From the NCBI GenBank assembly GCA_946406115.1, contig OX291555.1, forward strand, positions 14,340,001-14,404,000: a DNA stretch of 64,000 nucleotides, written 5' to 3'. How positions within the stretch are numbered: the first letter of the stretch is position 1; each line of letters begins with the position of its first letter. This document shows positions 11,306 to 23,529 of the stretch, piece by piece. This DNA comes from Apoda limacodes. Lineage: Eukaryota > Arthropoda > Insecta > Lepidoptera > Limacodidae. The position numbers and the translations under genes were made by a program. The notes beneath the pieces are model-generated. The model had not been told where the DNA came from. It ran no database searches and saw nothing but the letters and a program-made list of their open reading frames with translations.

Positions 11306-12085
11306 ATGTTCGGGTTCTAGCTTCAAAACTCAGGGCTTTTACGCTGCTTGTCCTAGTTGCCAGATTTAAGAGATAGCCACCATAATTATGTACAATATTT
11401 ATAAATATATTTCCTATGTTATAATATTTATATGATGAGTTAATAACTGTAAAATATAGAAAAAATATTCAGATACTATTATTGTATTATTGAGGAATAT
11501 CGGACACACACACACACACACACACACATACTCTTTTTACATACGTCTATCAAATACAATTAGCGTGATAAGTCCTTGGATTTACGCAGCGGGGTATGGA
11601 ATGAGCTATGCTTAGTTTGTCTATGTATTAAAAAGCGTGGTAAGGACGTTATAGAAATAATAGTCTGTGATGTGGTACGGCCCTTAAGAAGAGGTAGCGA
11701 CTACCCTAATTACCAGATTTCCAAAACGAAAAAGCGCTTAAAAAAAATAAGCCAGGTACGTACGTTGTGGAACTTAAGCAGCTAGTTAAGTCAGTTAAAT
11801 ATATTTTGATTAACAAAAACGATTATTATTTTTCGTCTTGCCAGGGTAGGTATAATATTATGCATGTAATTCATATATAGACCAAATAATTTCATCATCA
11901 TCATTATCATTCTTCATTCTATATTACTATACGAAATTATACCTAATTATACAATATTTTTCTAAAATGTTAGCAACAGATTAACAATATAAAGTGAAGT
12001 CGAAATAATCGAGATTCAACAATGTTGGCAATTGATTAACATTATAAAACAAGATAAATTATTAAAAAAAGAAATGGGTTGTACT
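11306..12085. other. no gene; (CA)n microsatellite and a diverged direct repeat
   Basis: A (CA)12-type run spans 11504-11528. AATGTTAGCAACAGATTAAC (11967) recurs as AATGTTGGCAATTGATTAAC 54 bp downstream. The 69-codon frame at 11576 resembles nothing known. Confidence 0.5.
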
Positions 12086-12105
12086 CCGGGAGTGCCGGCA
12101 GAAAT
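12086..12105 (-). repeat. isolated end of MITE M1
   Basis: CCGGGAGTGCCGGCAGAAAT matches the terminal block of M1 seen at 15112 and, reversed, near 35668-35690. No other M1 sequence was recognised beside it, so it is a decayed or truncated copy. Confidence 0.45.
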
Positions 12106-12291
12106 ATAATAGTTTCGATAGTTAATTTTTGCGGACGCTGTATTAAAATTTTATATCCTTTGTCACTCCCACTATTAAGAAGCATCTAATGACACCTCAT
12201 ATGTTAAAAACTGTCAAATAGATTAGACTACAGAATGTGCGAAATAAAGGGGCATACATACATAAACAAATAAATTTTAAATAAAAAGTAG

Positions 12292-12375
12292 ACGGCTGAG
12301 AACAGGGAGAAATGGCGCGCCATCAAGGTGGCTTATATCCAGCAGTGGTCCAATATAAGCTAATATTATGATGAT
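12292..12375 (+). repeat. 3' terminus of an RTE-like LINE (AYIQQW type)
   Basis: A 23-codon frame encodes AENREKWRAIKVAYIQQW followed by SNIS and a stop. This is the characteristic C-terminal peptide of a lepidopteran RTE-like LINE. It is followed directly by a tail of TATTATGATGATAA, as those LINEs have. All upstream protein is missing. A second, shorter tail of this type lies at 55318-55376. Confidence 0.65.
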
Positions 12376-13189
12376 AAAAAAAGTGCATGCATACACCCGT
12401 AACATGTACATCAGAGAAAGTTTTAAATCGTTGCCCATTGTAGACAAGATGACTGTTATATATCGGACATATCGTCCTCACATAGAAAAAGTTGGTAAAG
12501 AAAATACCTTACTCCCTAAAAAAACGAGATGGCCAACAGTTCCAAAGTATTTAGGATATGTACAGTTGGCTATGTCAACCTTTTACCCCTGGCGACTACA
12601 GCGTCTAAAATTAAGAAGCTCAATCTTAAATCATTGGATGAGTCGAAGGAAAAAGTAGGTGAAAAATTAATTTCTAAATTTTCTATCATCTTCAGCAAGT
12701 TCAGATTACAAAGTATAAAAAGAACGCAAAGATTAACTAACGAAGTAGGTACCTACTTAAACCATGGCCTAAAATTTTAACATCCTACAAAATCATTACT
12801 GTTGTAAAAAAGACTTCCACGATCGGATTACAAAGTAAAAAGTAAAAGAGTAGGGTTGCCAAATATTAAAATTGTCGTCTAGTAGAGTTCTGCTAGTATA
12901 TTTTCACTTACGGTTTAATTTATTACGGTGTATTTATTAAAAAGGTGTAAACAATTTGCTTAACCATACATTCCTAGACTAAAATATCAAAATTAATCTG
13001 GCCCTTATATATAAACGAACGGCTAACAGAAGCCGGAAGAGCTCGTATATTTGGCTCGCTGATCGACTCTTGGCAGCCTCCAACTATTTGTCTCGCCACT
13101 GGAATTCGATGCACTCTATTATTTGTGGCACGAGTCATGAGAAAGAGTGATAGATGGATCACCGCAGACAAAAATCAAATTATGAAAAA
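12376..13189. other. no gene recognised
   Basis: Two overlapping frames (96 codons at 12368, 83 codons at 12529) start at or just beyond the LINE tail. They are lysine-rich, conflict with each other, and resemble no protein I know, so I do not call them genes. Confidence 0.4.
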
Positions 13190-13531
13190 TTTGGCCAAGT
13201 GCGAGTCGGGCTCGCGCACGAAGGGTTCCGTACCATTATCTATAAAAACGGCAAACAAATCACGTTTGTTGTATAGCAGGCCCCTTAAATATTTGTTTTA
13301 TTTTAATTAAATTATTTATTTTTAAAATGAATATATTAGGCATCTACCAGATGCCGTTATCAATATCGAGCAAAAACTAGCAAAAAAAAAATCAGGTTTG
13401 TTGTATGGGAACCCCCTTAAATATTTATTTTATTTTGTTTTTTAATATTCGTGTTATAGCGGCAACAAAACCATATCTTCTGTGAAAATAGGGTCCTGTT
13501 TTTTACCCTTTGGGTACGGAACACTTAAAAA
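13190..13531 (+). repeat. dispersed element F1, copy 2 (internally deleted)
   Basis: TTGGCCAAGTGCGAGTCGGG, GGGTTCCGTACC and TTTGTTGTATGGGAACCCCC are present, as is the closing ACCCTTTGGGTACGGAACA. The GACAGACGGACGG block before the 3' end is missing, so this copy is about 90 bp shorter than copies 1 and 3. Confidence 0.75.
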
Positions 13532-14692
13532 CATACCTCTTATAGCCATTGCTTATAACCTTACATTATTCTTGATATAAGAAATTACCTTAGCCATCTT
13601 TAGAAAAAAATCTATTTAAAGTCGTTCAAAATAAACTTATTTCTAGTTTATATTGCAACTTAGCAACTACATTTTATAAAAAGAGATTTTATATTATTTT
13701 CCTATCCGCTTTGCAACAAAATCGGGCTTGTTGTTGATATGTAATGCAAATAATCAAGTTAAATAAAATAAGGTAAGTACATTCGGATAATGTATTGCGA
13801 AAACACGCATCTATTACATTTTTGAAATATTATAGCGTTATAATTTAAACAGACAAAACAATCGCATTTACCATATGATAAATGCAATAAACTACAAATA
13901 TCGAGAAGAAACATGACGCTAAAATCGTTGCTGCTCCAAATTTAAACTGTTATTTTAAACGTCAAACAACATTCCATCCTTAATCCCAACTTATGCGTCC
14001 CATTTATCGCGCACGCAATACAAACTGATTCACTCATAACTTACGCCACAACGTCTGTTTCATGTCGTTGTAAAAATAGCAGGCAGCGCTTTAATTGCGA
14101 GGTACATCGGTTAACTCCTGCTTTGAGGAGCTCCTAATCGATAGTTTACGATCGAGCACTCGATTAATTTATTCGTTCTTTGTTCAAAGTCCGGCCTCTG
14201 CCTCGTAAAAGCCTCGGATTTATCGACGATAATATTAGAAACCTCCTTTATATCGTATGCACATAGGTTTGAGACCTTTAAAAATACATTAGCAGTTAAA
14301 GAAGTCAACAGCAAGTACTAAATAAATTTGTTAAAAACATTGATTTTGACGTTCTTCGTTTGTTGTGTAGTTACACTGAAACTACAAAATAAAGAGGAGA
14401 TTATTTCAAGGACTAAATAGGAAACAAAATGAAGAAATAAGATAAAGAAATGCTGGGATAAATATTTAAATATCATAAAAAATAGCACAACAATGTAAAT
14501 TAAATTATATTTTAGTGGAGCACTTTATGTTATGTTGTTACAGTATACCTTGATAATCGGTATTAATGTCCCGCAAAATATTGTCGATATATTATTTACT
14601 TCGTTGAATTTTAAATACACACATACATAGATAACAAAATCTTACATTAAAATACGGTTGACAACCCTATTCACCTACATGACTAATTAGAT
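13532..14692. other. no recognisable feature
   Basis: AT-rich. The longest frame is 67 codons (minus, 14111-14314) with no family resemblance. Confidence 0.45.
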
Positions 14693-15110
14693 AAAAAAAT
14701 CGGCCAAGTGCGAGTCTGACTCGTGCACGAAGGGTTCCGTACCATTTACAATATTACTTATAAAAACGGCAAATTTGTTGTATGGGAGCCCCCCCCTGAA
14801 ATATTTGTTTTATTTTAATTTAATTATTTATTTTTAAAGCGACTATGTAACTCAATATTCTGTGAATATTTTAATCGTCTACCTGTTGCCGTTATCAATA
14901 TAGGAGCCCCCTTAAATATTTATTTTATTCTGTTTTTTTTAGTATTTGTTGTTATATAACAGAATTACATCTTCTGTGAAAATTTTAACAGTCTAACTAT
15001 CACGGTTCATGAGATACAGCTTGGTGACAGACGGACGAACGGACGGACGGACAGCGAAGTCTTAGTAATAGGGTTCCGCTAATTACCCTTTGGGTACGGA
15101 ACCCTAAAAA
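14693..15110 (+). repeat. dispersed element F1, copy 3
   Basis: Begins AAAAAATCGGCCAAGTGCGA and has GGGTTCCGTACC at about 14732. It ends with CGGACGGACGGACAGCGAAG, AGGGTTCCGCTAATTACCC and GGGTACGGAACCCTAAAAA. It abuts MITE M1 directly at 15111. The GGGTTCCGTACC motif is inverted at the two ends. Confidence 0.8.
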
Positions 15111-15732
15111 CGAGTGCCGGCAGAAATGAAAACATTTAAAATTTTAACATGTGTAATCCGCACTTTCGGTCTTTAGTCGGTGGTGGCCGAGGGGTTTAAA
15201 TTTCACATCACGTCCCAAGTGGGGGAGGTTCGAACCCCGAGGTCGGCGTGTACCAATGAGTCTTTTCTTAATTTCTCAAGTACACAGTTTCACACCACTG
15301 GCTTTCGGTGAAGGAGAACATCGTGAGGAAACCTGCATACGTCAAAAAAAAAGACGTATGTGAAGTCCACAATCCGCACTGGGCCCGCGTGTGGACTATG
15401 GCTCAAATCACCCTCGCTTATGAGGGCAGACCGTGCCCCAACAGTGGGGACGTATGAAGGCTGGCAAGAATCCGCACTTTCATCTTTTCACCAATTTCCT
15501 CTTACTTTTTATTCGTCCTATAGATAGAGTTTAACATTTTTTACCCATCACAGAAAAAGAGCACAACGCCGCTAAAGACGTTTTCACTTTAAAATTATAA
15601 TAGGCGTGGCATTATGGTTTCCGGCTCACGTCTTACGAATTCTCGATTAGCCTGTGCGAGTTTATCATTTTTTACCCATACCAAAAAAAGTGCACAACGC
15701 CGCTAAAGAATTTTTCACTTCAAAATTCAAAT
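15111..15732 (-). repeat. MITE M1, interrupted by a SINE
   Basis: The left end GAGTGCCGGCAGAAATGAAA is the reverse complement of the right end of M1 at 35660-35695. The right part carries GAGTTTAACATTTTTTACCC, GCACAACGCCGCTAAAGAC and TATAATAGGCGTGGCATTAT, which is the reverse of 35141-35400. The ACAACGCCGCTAAAGA...TTTTCACTT end occurs twice (15555-15590 and 15690-15725), so this copy has a partial internal duplication. A full S1 SINE with a 13-bp target duplication lies inside it. M1 encodes nothing. Confidence 0.65.
15168..15468 (+). repeat. full-length tRNA-derived SINE (S1) with 13-bp target duplication
   Basis: The head carries an A-box-like TGGCCGAGGGG (15184-15194) and a B box GGTTCGAACCC (15227-15237), as in a Leu/Ser-type tRNA. 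The body includes TTTCTCAAGTACACAG, CACTGGCTTTCGGTGAAGG, ATCGTGAGGAAACCTGCATA and GTGTGGACTATGGC, then GCCCCAACAGTGGGGACGTA. AATCCGCACTTTC occurs at both 15155-15167 and 15469-15481, exactly flanking the element. There is no long poly-A or ATG repeat tail. Pol III transcription is inferred from the boxes. It is the youngest datable insertion at this site because it lies within M1. Confidence 0.85.
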
Positions 15733-16409
15733 ATTCTGACTTAGTTTATTTTAAGTTATTCCTTTAGACATTGTTTTAATCAGTTTTTAAACAAGTAGAT
15801 AAAGTTATGATTTCTCCTCCTACGTTATTGAGTTAATTGCCTCAATTTAATAATTTTATATATGTATAATAGAATAAAGAGAAGTTCTGGCTGACTGACT
15901 TACTTAACAATTGAAGTAAGAAATCAAGATTTTGGACACTACCTTGCACCATACGCTACGCAACTTATATAAAAGAGTTTTATATTCTTAAAGGAAGTCC
16001 AGAACGATGCATATATAAGGGTAGAATTTTTTTATGGAGAATGTTTTTTGCGGTTCATTCAGTAAGTAAAATAATCAAAGTTAGTAAAGTTGGGTCAATG
16101 CAAAAAAATCTTTTATCTAGGAAATTTGAAGTACACGTTCTACTACACTGAATTTTATAAGCGTCGAAATTGTCTGCAAAACCGAAATAGAGATTATTAT
16201 AGCATTGGACTTGATTTTGACACAGGCAGTAGTATCTATATGCGAATTATCGCAACGAAATGTTGGCTGAGTCTTTAAGCAAATCTTAACACGCAATAAC
16301 GGCACACTAAAACTGAAAATTTAAAAATGTTGGCTTTTAATAATGACTAGAAAATCCAGACATCCATTGGAATTAATTATTGAGACTAGATAAGAACGAG
16401 ATGTTATTT
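15733..16409. other. no recognisable feature
   Basis: Two complementary 62-codon frames (16090-16305) have no resemblance to known proteins. Confidence 0.4.
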
Positions 16410-17030
16410 TATTTATTGGATATTAATGCTTATTCTGAAATTAAAATGACAACAAGACAAGACAGAGTACGTAACAAAAAAATAATAATTAGGTTACTCA
16501 ACAATTTCCAAGAAAACAAAACAAGCAAGACGTATTGCTGCAGCATCTAGTTAATTAATCGTTTACACTAAAAAACTTTCACCAAACATACAAAAATAAA
16601 ATCCAGACATTCAGACTAATAAAGATAAACAACACCACGTGTAGGAATCCGAGAGATTCACGTCGAATTAAACCGGTTTAATATACATTTCAAATTTAAA
16701 TCAAAACATTTAAAGAACAGTTTGTAAAAGAGCTCAAACTGGACAATAAAGAGTAGGGATGCTCCACGCGCTCGCAGTCGCAGGACAAATTACTTCATTT
16801 TTTGTCCGCAAACGCGACACGCGCGCGGGCGTAAATCTTTTCTGTCCGTCCGTCCATGCGTCCGGGGGCGTCACTCTGAATTATAGCAACAGATATTCGC
16901 GAGTGAATTATGAATAGATAGATACTCTTGTAGTTTTTCATGAATCGTCGTCGTGTGTGAGTAATTTTTTGTTTTGGTATAATTTTTATCGTGAATAGAT
17001 GGTATTCTCGTGAATAATAATAAAATTTAC
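16410..17030 (+). repeat. unclassified repeat R2, arm 1 (inverted copy at 35950-36530)
   Basis: Blocks shared with the reverse complement of 35950-36530 include AGAGTACGTAACRARAA, AGCAAGACGYATTGCT, TTCAGACTAATRAAGATAAA, TTTGTCCGCAAACGCRACAC and ATACTCTTGTAGTTTTTCAT. The matching region is over 500 bp and diverged, with an extra stretch around 16640-16685 in this arm. The middle is GC-richer (CGCGCGCGGGCG, GTCCGTCCGTCCATGCG). No coding potential. It is probably part of a transposable element whose ends I cannot define. Confidence 0.6.
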
Positions 17031-17290
17031 GTTCATTTTTTATGAGATTAAAAGCTTAAATTAGTTAAAGAAAACTAATATTAAAGGCGAATTAGTATCG
17101 TTCAGTCCTTTGAATGCTCAACTTTTTTTGTAAAAAAATGTACTGGAGAAGTTTAGAAAGGGAAGTCGTTGATTCGGGATTGAAAATCTGCCCTCAGAAC
17201 GTGCGGCAGACAAGAGAACCACTAGGTTACCACCGACTTGGTTTGTTACATCATTATTATTCACTAGAGGGAAAATTGGAATATGTAGAA

Positions 17291-17352
17291 AGGGGGCAGT
17301 GGTTGGGCTGTCATTTCAAATGTCCCTGGTTCAATTCTCGGTAGGGGCAACC
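17291..17352 (+). repeat. tRNA-like SINE head, doubtful
   Basis: GGGCAGTGGTTGGGCTG and then GGTTCAATTCTCGGTAGGGG loosely resemble A- and B-box regions of a tRNA-derived SINE. I could not fold a proper cloverleaf and no SINE body follows. Confidence 0.3.
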
Positions 17353-18589
17353 AATTAGTACAATTTTAACAGTAAATTTGACTAGATCCCTGGAACGGCG
17401 TAAGCCTCTATTTGACGGCTGGAATACCCTCGATGAAACGTAGTTATTGCAAGCAATACATTAGTAATGCTCGGACTACTTAAGCTATCGCTTCGACAAA
17501 TTTTATCTAAATGTTCTGTTTATGCTGCTGCATCTTGTTTTTTGAAAGTCAACAAGGATCAATCAATTCATTTAAGTTCACGTGATGATCTCTTCATATT
17601 TAAACATGGCAACCCTAGCGGATTCTGCTTGCGCACGTACTAACGAGTTACGTGCCTGGTGTCCTACATGATCTCGGGTACAGGTGATTCTAAAATTATT
17701 TCTTAAAAAGTATTAAATAAATTTCTTTTAAGCCTTATTTCAAACACAGTAATGGCTAAATCAATAGAGGCGTATCAAACCCTGACACTGTATGTGCGAA
17801 CTACAACTTCAAGCACTTACACTCAGCATCTTAATCAAATTCCTAATCCCAGCACAGAGTTTCAAACAATACATTTTCAACATCAATCACAGTTTAAGCA
17901 AGCGTTGAAAAGCGCTACAAAGTATCGGAAATGTGCTATTTTAAACAGATTTAGATGTCAACCGAGACGTATTCTCATCTCAAGACATTAATATTATTTT
18001 TGATTATAACAAGAATCAAAATACAAAGAGTTAAAGAATAAAAGTTTAGTCGAATATTCATAATTTCAGAGTAAAACAGTAACATACACTAACTTAAACT
18101 TAGCAATCATAACATTTAAAAAAAAATTAAATAAAATAAGGTAAAATTGGTTAATACTTGAAATAAGAAAAAATAATAAATGTTGAATATGTCAAACGAA
18201 GGATGAAATAAAAGTATCATTACTGCTGTGATTTAAGCATTGACAAGTAAGAGTGGGGTGACCCTAAATTACAGAATACAGAATTGATTTTTTTGCTGCA
18301 GCAAAGATATAGTAAAAACAAAGAGAAGCGTATGTTGAAGTTGTTAACGGATTTCTTTCTTCTGATTAGGCTTGTGAGCGGATAGATGAAAGAAGACGCA
18401 TATTTATGAGGTGAAAGTAATTTAAAGTTTCAGTAGCGGAAGTTCTCGTAAAACTCGTGATCGAGATGATCACATTGAGTCCGTTCCTAGGAAAAGCAAC
18501 GTCGTCTTAGTCGTCAAAAGTGCATAAATAAAGGAATTCATGCGAGTGATTGCAATAAAAGTGTGCTAGGATTGAAGCTAGGCAAGTCC
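17353..18589. other. no recognisable feature
   Basis: A 79-codon frame (17752-17991) is present but its amino-acid content is unconvincing. TTGCTGCAGCAA near 18293 is a chance-sized palindrome. Confidence 0.4.
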
Positions 18590-18645
18590 TTGATCTCTGT
18601 TAAACCCCTTCGGAAAGCGGGCGTGATGTTATCTATGTATGTACT
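18590..18645 (+). repeat. 3' tail of the RTE-like LINE seen at 19300-20098
   Basis: CTCTGTTAAACCCCTTCGG, then GGCGTGATGTTA and TCTATGTATGTA parallel CTGCCTACCCCTCTGG, GGCGTGATGTTATG and TATGTATGTA at 20055-20098. It is a copy reduced to its last codons and tail, about 650 bp upstream of the larger relic. Confidence 0.6.
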
Positions 18646-19299
18646 ATACAAAATTTTAATGGACCTGACTCATATGTTTATGACCTATAATTTTATTAAT
18701 GTTTATTAATAAAGTTGATGAATCAAAAACGTATCGGCGACAATATATCAATAGCCACGGTACAAAATTAACGGACTATTTTATGGATAACTCGCCCAAA
18801 TTACCAATTAAATGGAGGCACTCATAAATAATAACTCATAAAGCGAAATATCAATGTAGTCCGGGTGCAAGAAACATAAAACCTTACATAAGTAAAAACA
18901 AGTTTCACGACCCTAATAAGCAAGGGTCTTTAAATTACGATCTCTTATAATAGTAGGAAACAGTTCATAAGAAGTCTCATTAAGGTTGAAATTCATGGAG
19001 GCAATATCCAGTTAATCAATTTTAACAAGCTTTATATAAGGAGTTTTGTAATTACACCATACAAAAGTGTTACCAACGTAAGTAAAAGTTTTCTTGTATA
19101 AACATTTTGTGAGGATCAGACCACGGAAATTGGATAAAGTTGAGTTGAGTTATTACACAGTTATAAGATATTTTTTTATGCTAAAATTTAATTTGATCAA
19201 CTGAATCAAGATTATATCTTCTGTATTATAATTTTATCACAACAGGTTCAGATTCACTTTATCATCAAATAATATAATATACAGGGGATAGATGGGGCA
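18646..19299. other. no recognisable feature
   Basis: AT-rich; no gene or repeat recognised. Confidence 0.45.
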
Positions 19300-20098
19300 T
19301 GAATTCAATTTAAAATTTAAAATAAGCAATTCCATTTAAAAACAATGGAATGAATGATAATGTAAATAAAACGAAAGTTATGGATTTTGAAAGGAATGAT
19401 ACTGTAACAGAATGCAATTTACGGTAGAAGGGAAGAAAGTAGAACAAGTGCCAGAATTCGTATACTTAGGATCTTTGTTTACTAGAGACGGAAAATGTGA
19501 AGGTGACATTGAAAGAAGAGTAAACGCGGGAAATCAGGGCGATGCACACCTTTATGAGAAGTCAAAATTTGTCGGAAAATGCACGTTTGGCTGTACATGA
19601 GGGTGTGTTGGTTCCAACACTGATGTATGGAAGTGAATGTTGGGTATGGCAAAAGAAGCACGAAAGTAGAATTAATGCCGTGGAGATGAGAGCATTGAGA
19701 AGTATGTGTGGTTTGACTCTGAATGACAGGATAAAAAATAGTGTGATACGAGAGCGTTGCGGTGTGAAAGAAAGTGTGGTGACAAAGATTGAGAAAGGTA
19801 TGTTAAGGTAGTTTGGACACGGTAAAAGAATGAACGAAAATAGATGCACGAAACAGATTTGTGAATCTGAAGCAATTGGTAGGGTCGGTAGAGGTAGACC
19901 TCGGCAAACGTATATAGATCAAATTGAGTACGTTCTTAGAAAAGGCCAAGTCAGGAGTACTCGGAACCGTAGAAAATGTATGAAAGCATTGATGCGTATA
20001 GATGAGGCAAGAGAGGTATGCCAGGATCGTAACAAGTGGCAGACTTTGGTATCTGCCTACCCCTCTGGGAAATAGGCGTGATGTTATGTATGTATGTA
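19300..20098 (+). pseudogene. RTE-like LINE: reverse-transcriptase C-terminal part, frameshifted
   Basis: Successive frames encode pieces of one protein. About 19350-19411 gives NDNVNKTKVMDFERND. 19412-19560 gives QVPEFVYLGSLFTRDGKCEG. 19542-19811 gives LVPTLMYGSECW, KHESRINAVEMRALRSMCG and DRIKNSVIRERCGV. 19830-20075 gives GRVGRGRPRQTYIDQIE, AREVCQDRNKWQTLVSAYPS and GK-stop. YLG, LYGSE and the ending are hallmarks of RTE-type ORF2. At least three frameshifts or stops break it (near 19410, 19545 and 19811), and the palm catalytic region is missing. The 3' end GGCGTGATGTTATGTATGTA is reused at 18590-18645. Confidence 0.85.
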
Positions 20099-20667
20099 TA
20101 AATGGAGCAAAATTTACGAAACTGGTCTAAATATAAAAAAAGTTATTACAAACACAAAAATCGTCATAATTTATAGTAATCTCTAAATCATTTTTGTGCT
20201 TATCTCTTCTCACTTTTTTGTGCTTATCTCAATTTATCCACGAACTCATCAGCCATCAATACTTTACTTTACTCCCGTCGTTAAAGAAAACCTTAAAATT
20301 AATTTCATCCTTAAATAGTCAGAAACTTTTCCTCTTTTTTCATTTTTTAAATACAGTGGATTAAAGTATTAAGGCACGAAAAATCTGCCGACGATAACGG
20401 ACTTCGCAAAAACAGTCTCGAAGTATACCCACAGAATTAATTACAAAAATCCCTTCTGTCCGCAGATGCGACAGCTGCAAGATCTTATGCTAGATTATGA
20501 TAACTTACCATCAATCTTTAAAAAAGAATAAAGTTACATTTATTTATACAATCTTAACCTAAAATCGGAAATAGAATTCAAATCCAGCGCAGGTGTTCTG
20601 TCGCAGCAAGTGTTATATATGCTCAATACTCGTGGAGTGCTGAAATTGGTGAAGTGAATATAATGAA
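20099..20667. other. no recognisable feature
   Basis: AT-rich; no gene or repeat recognised. Confidence 0.45.
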
Positions 20668-20775
20668 TAACTAGATTTTGCCAGTGGCTCCGCCCGCCCT
20701 GAATTCGGTTATTGGCGTGGAATAATAAAGTTTGCTATAGAAAGCTATAGTTCGTTTAAGCTCGGTTATGGTTCT
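20668..20775 (+). repeat. family B repeat, 5' part only
   Basis: GATTTTGCCAGTGGCTCCGC, CGGTTATTGGCGTGGAA and AGCTATAGTTCGTTTAAGCT match the start of family B (compare 60263 and 56655). The 3' part ending TTAGTAGGAT is missing. Confidence 0.65.
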
Positions 20776-23218
20776 CAAAATAATAAAATAATTTTTTTCC
20801 AGCTATTTGACCTTGAAGAAGTTACACACGTACAAACAAACTCACTAACTTTTGCCTGTAGAATATTAGTGTGATATACTGACGATTAGATTATTTAAGT
20901 ACAAAATATATTTAATACATCAAAAGTAATCACCAATCACACATTACACCAAAATTTTGATAAAGTCAAAGAAAATATAAACAATTTCAATTATTATGAT
21001 GTTAAATAAGTACTTAAATACTACTGTCCTTAAGCCATGATGTCGTAATCCATCATCTGGTCTAGTACCACAAAAGGTTTTTTTTATGTAAGTAGTAGAA
21101 TTTTCTTTAATGAAGAAAAAAATCAAAATAAACTAAGTACTTATTCCAGTAAAACTCTTCACGGTATCACAATTACTATTCAATGTTCAGCACGTTCCAC
21201 GTAAACTTCACCAAAGAAAGTTTTCTAATAAATGTTTCAGCTAAGAAAGCGCTTATTTAAGTATTATCTTAAGTAATGTGAAGAGGCGTAGGTAATCTTG
21301 AGATGACAAAACAGGTCTAACTTCAAAAACAAATACTTATCCTTGGTTGGAATGAAATATTTGAGATACCCCGTCTTAACGATGATCATATAATGTTAAA
21401 AGTCATTAAACAATTTTATATTTGTTTCAATGGCATGTATTATATTTAATAAGTAGTTATATTATAGTCGTCTATCACTTTAATTTTAGAATTGAAAAAT
21501 CTTAACAGAGTGTTGCTTTATCTCAGTGACGACACACAAATCAATCCTCTACCTCCAGTTGAATTTAAAAGTTTAATATATTATTGTTTTTTCAGTGCAG
21601 AAACAGCGCAGAGTTTTATGTTAAAAAGTAGGAGAGGCAGCTTAGCTTAGCTAGTGATGCAAAACGACCTGTAAACGACGAATGATAATCTGTACGTACA
21701 ACATTAGGGTGAACACACGATTTGAAATAAATACGGGAATAAAAGTAGAGCGCATTTGCACTTTGTTTAGTAGATACTACAGGAGACATTGTGTATTAAG
21801 TGATATGTCAAATCAACGTGCAAACACACGCTGACAGTGTAAAGTCGGGTTCTCCTGCTCGTGTTTCGTTAAAACATTACACAAAAACATCTACACAAAA
21901 CATGTTTTGTTTAATGCATATGTTTGATATTTTTAAAAATATTTATTCTCCTATTAAATGACCTCAAACGCCCAAAACAAAGGGATCAGGACTCCAACCT
22001 AGAACTTTCCCCATTGTTCATCGGTTAATTAGTAATCTAGTTCCACTTAAATTTGAAAATAGAATAAATAAATAACTAAAGACCAAATAGAAGTAGTTTA
22101 ATTTTGGATAGTCCAAGAACTCGATATATTGAAATACCTACTAAATCCCTATATTTATTTACACAAAATTATTTGATTAGTGCGGCCGTGAGTGACCCTA
22201 CTAAAATAAAGTTACAAAAAGGTCGGTTTAAGTAGTAAAGTCGGAAATACACGACCGTTCGTATTCATTTAGTCGTGCGGTCGGACGGAGCTTACGAGTA
22301 CAGAAGCGGGACGATTCCGGTACTGGTGAATATATGGGCAAAAGGATTGTGGTGGAACTTAAAGTTAATTATATCATATTGTAACAATGCAAAGAAAACT
22401 TTATTAAAATGCACGGATATATGGGAGTTTTTTAATAAAGAACAAATATCATCGATATGAAAAAACAATAGATATGGTAACATGACACTGTGGTTCGGAA
22501 ACCGGCGTAGCCGTTGATAGGGGGGGTGGAGTAGGTGAAGTGGGGCAAGAAAGTCACATTTTTTTTTCCAATTTAAACCTTATGTTCATTACATAAGGCT
22601 TACACGTTGACACTAGTGACATCTTGTGATGAGTAGGAGTACTTTAACTTTACATTAGACCCAGTGTTGTTCCTGTGGCGATATGAATAAAATTATCGAT
22701 AGATTACTATGATGCTTGATGATCAAAAATATCTTTGGAAAATTCAAAGTCCTAACTAACTATCAACACATATTTTTATACTATCGGTAGTAAAATCATT
22801 CTGAATCTATAAAATCGTTAATTAAACTGGCGATTTTAGGCTTTTTAAAAGTCTAATATAATGAAATATACTTAAATTATGAATGAACCTAAATAATTTA
22901 ATTCTAATTAGCAGTGGACATATAAAACAGCAAATAATATTGTGATTTAGATAGTACATAGTTGGAATATAGATATACTTTACCTTACCTTACTTGTACC
23001 TTTATTCTTTAACTTAACTTTGTATGAACACGCATTACGTTAAGACGGCTAAATTAGTTCAAAATTTAAACTTTACCCTCGGCTTGTTTTATAGAATTTG
23101 ATTCATGGCATGAAAATATATAGATGAACGCTAAAAGTTTTATCATAAAAATAATAAATAATATGAGTTTTAATTTAATTTAATTTAATAATATGATTTG
23201 AAATTTGAAAAGTAATCT
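20776..23218. other. no gene recognised
   Basis: About 2.4 kb of AT-rich DNA. Frames of up to 63 codons (for example 22275-22483 on both strands) show no family resemblance. A (TTTAA)n run lies near 23171-23190. Confidence 0.45.
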
Positions 23219-23506
23219 ATACTTACTATACTATTATAAAATAAATGTAAAAGTTTGTTTGTTCTTCCTTTACAACGCCCTGGAGCATCATATAAACCTA
23301 AAATTTGGCCCAGAGATAGTATAAAATACCGAGAGTCCAAAGTACCCGTAGAAATAACTATAACTAAATTACACGCGGACGAATTATAGCTTCAGCTGTA
23401 GCTTGCTATTGCAAACTTTCTTTCTAAAAACAAGAAGTTTCCGCAGAAATTTAACACTGATAACCAAATTTAGTGCAGTCAGAGCAGCAGGCAAAAGCTA
23501 GTTATA
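23219..23506 (-). repeat. family B-related repeat, minus orientation
   Basis: Starts CTATACTATTATAAAATAAA and GTTTGTTTGTTC, has ATAACTATAACTAAATTA and CGCGGACGAATT, and ends GGCAAAAGCTAGTT. This is the reverse-orientation layout of the B-type repeats, whose plus ends read TATAATATTAGTAGGAT. It faces the plus copy that follows. Confidence 0.5.
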
Positions 23507-23529
23507 GGTTTTACTCCACATACACTACT

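Noticed and set aside
12368..12780. Two overlapping frames of 96 and 83 codons
   Set aside because: They are in conflict with each other, and the first begins in the ATG-rich tail of an RTE-like LINE.
17291..17352. tRNA gene
   Set aside because: Only loose A- and B-box resemblance; acceptor and anticodon stems do not form.
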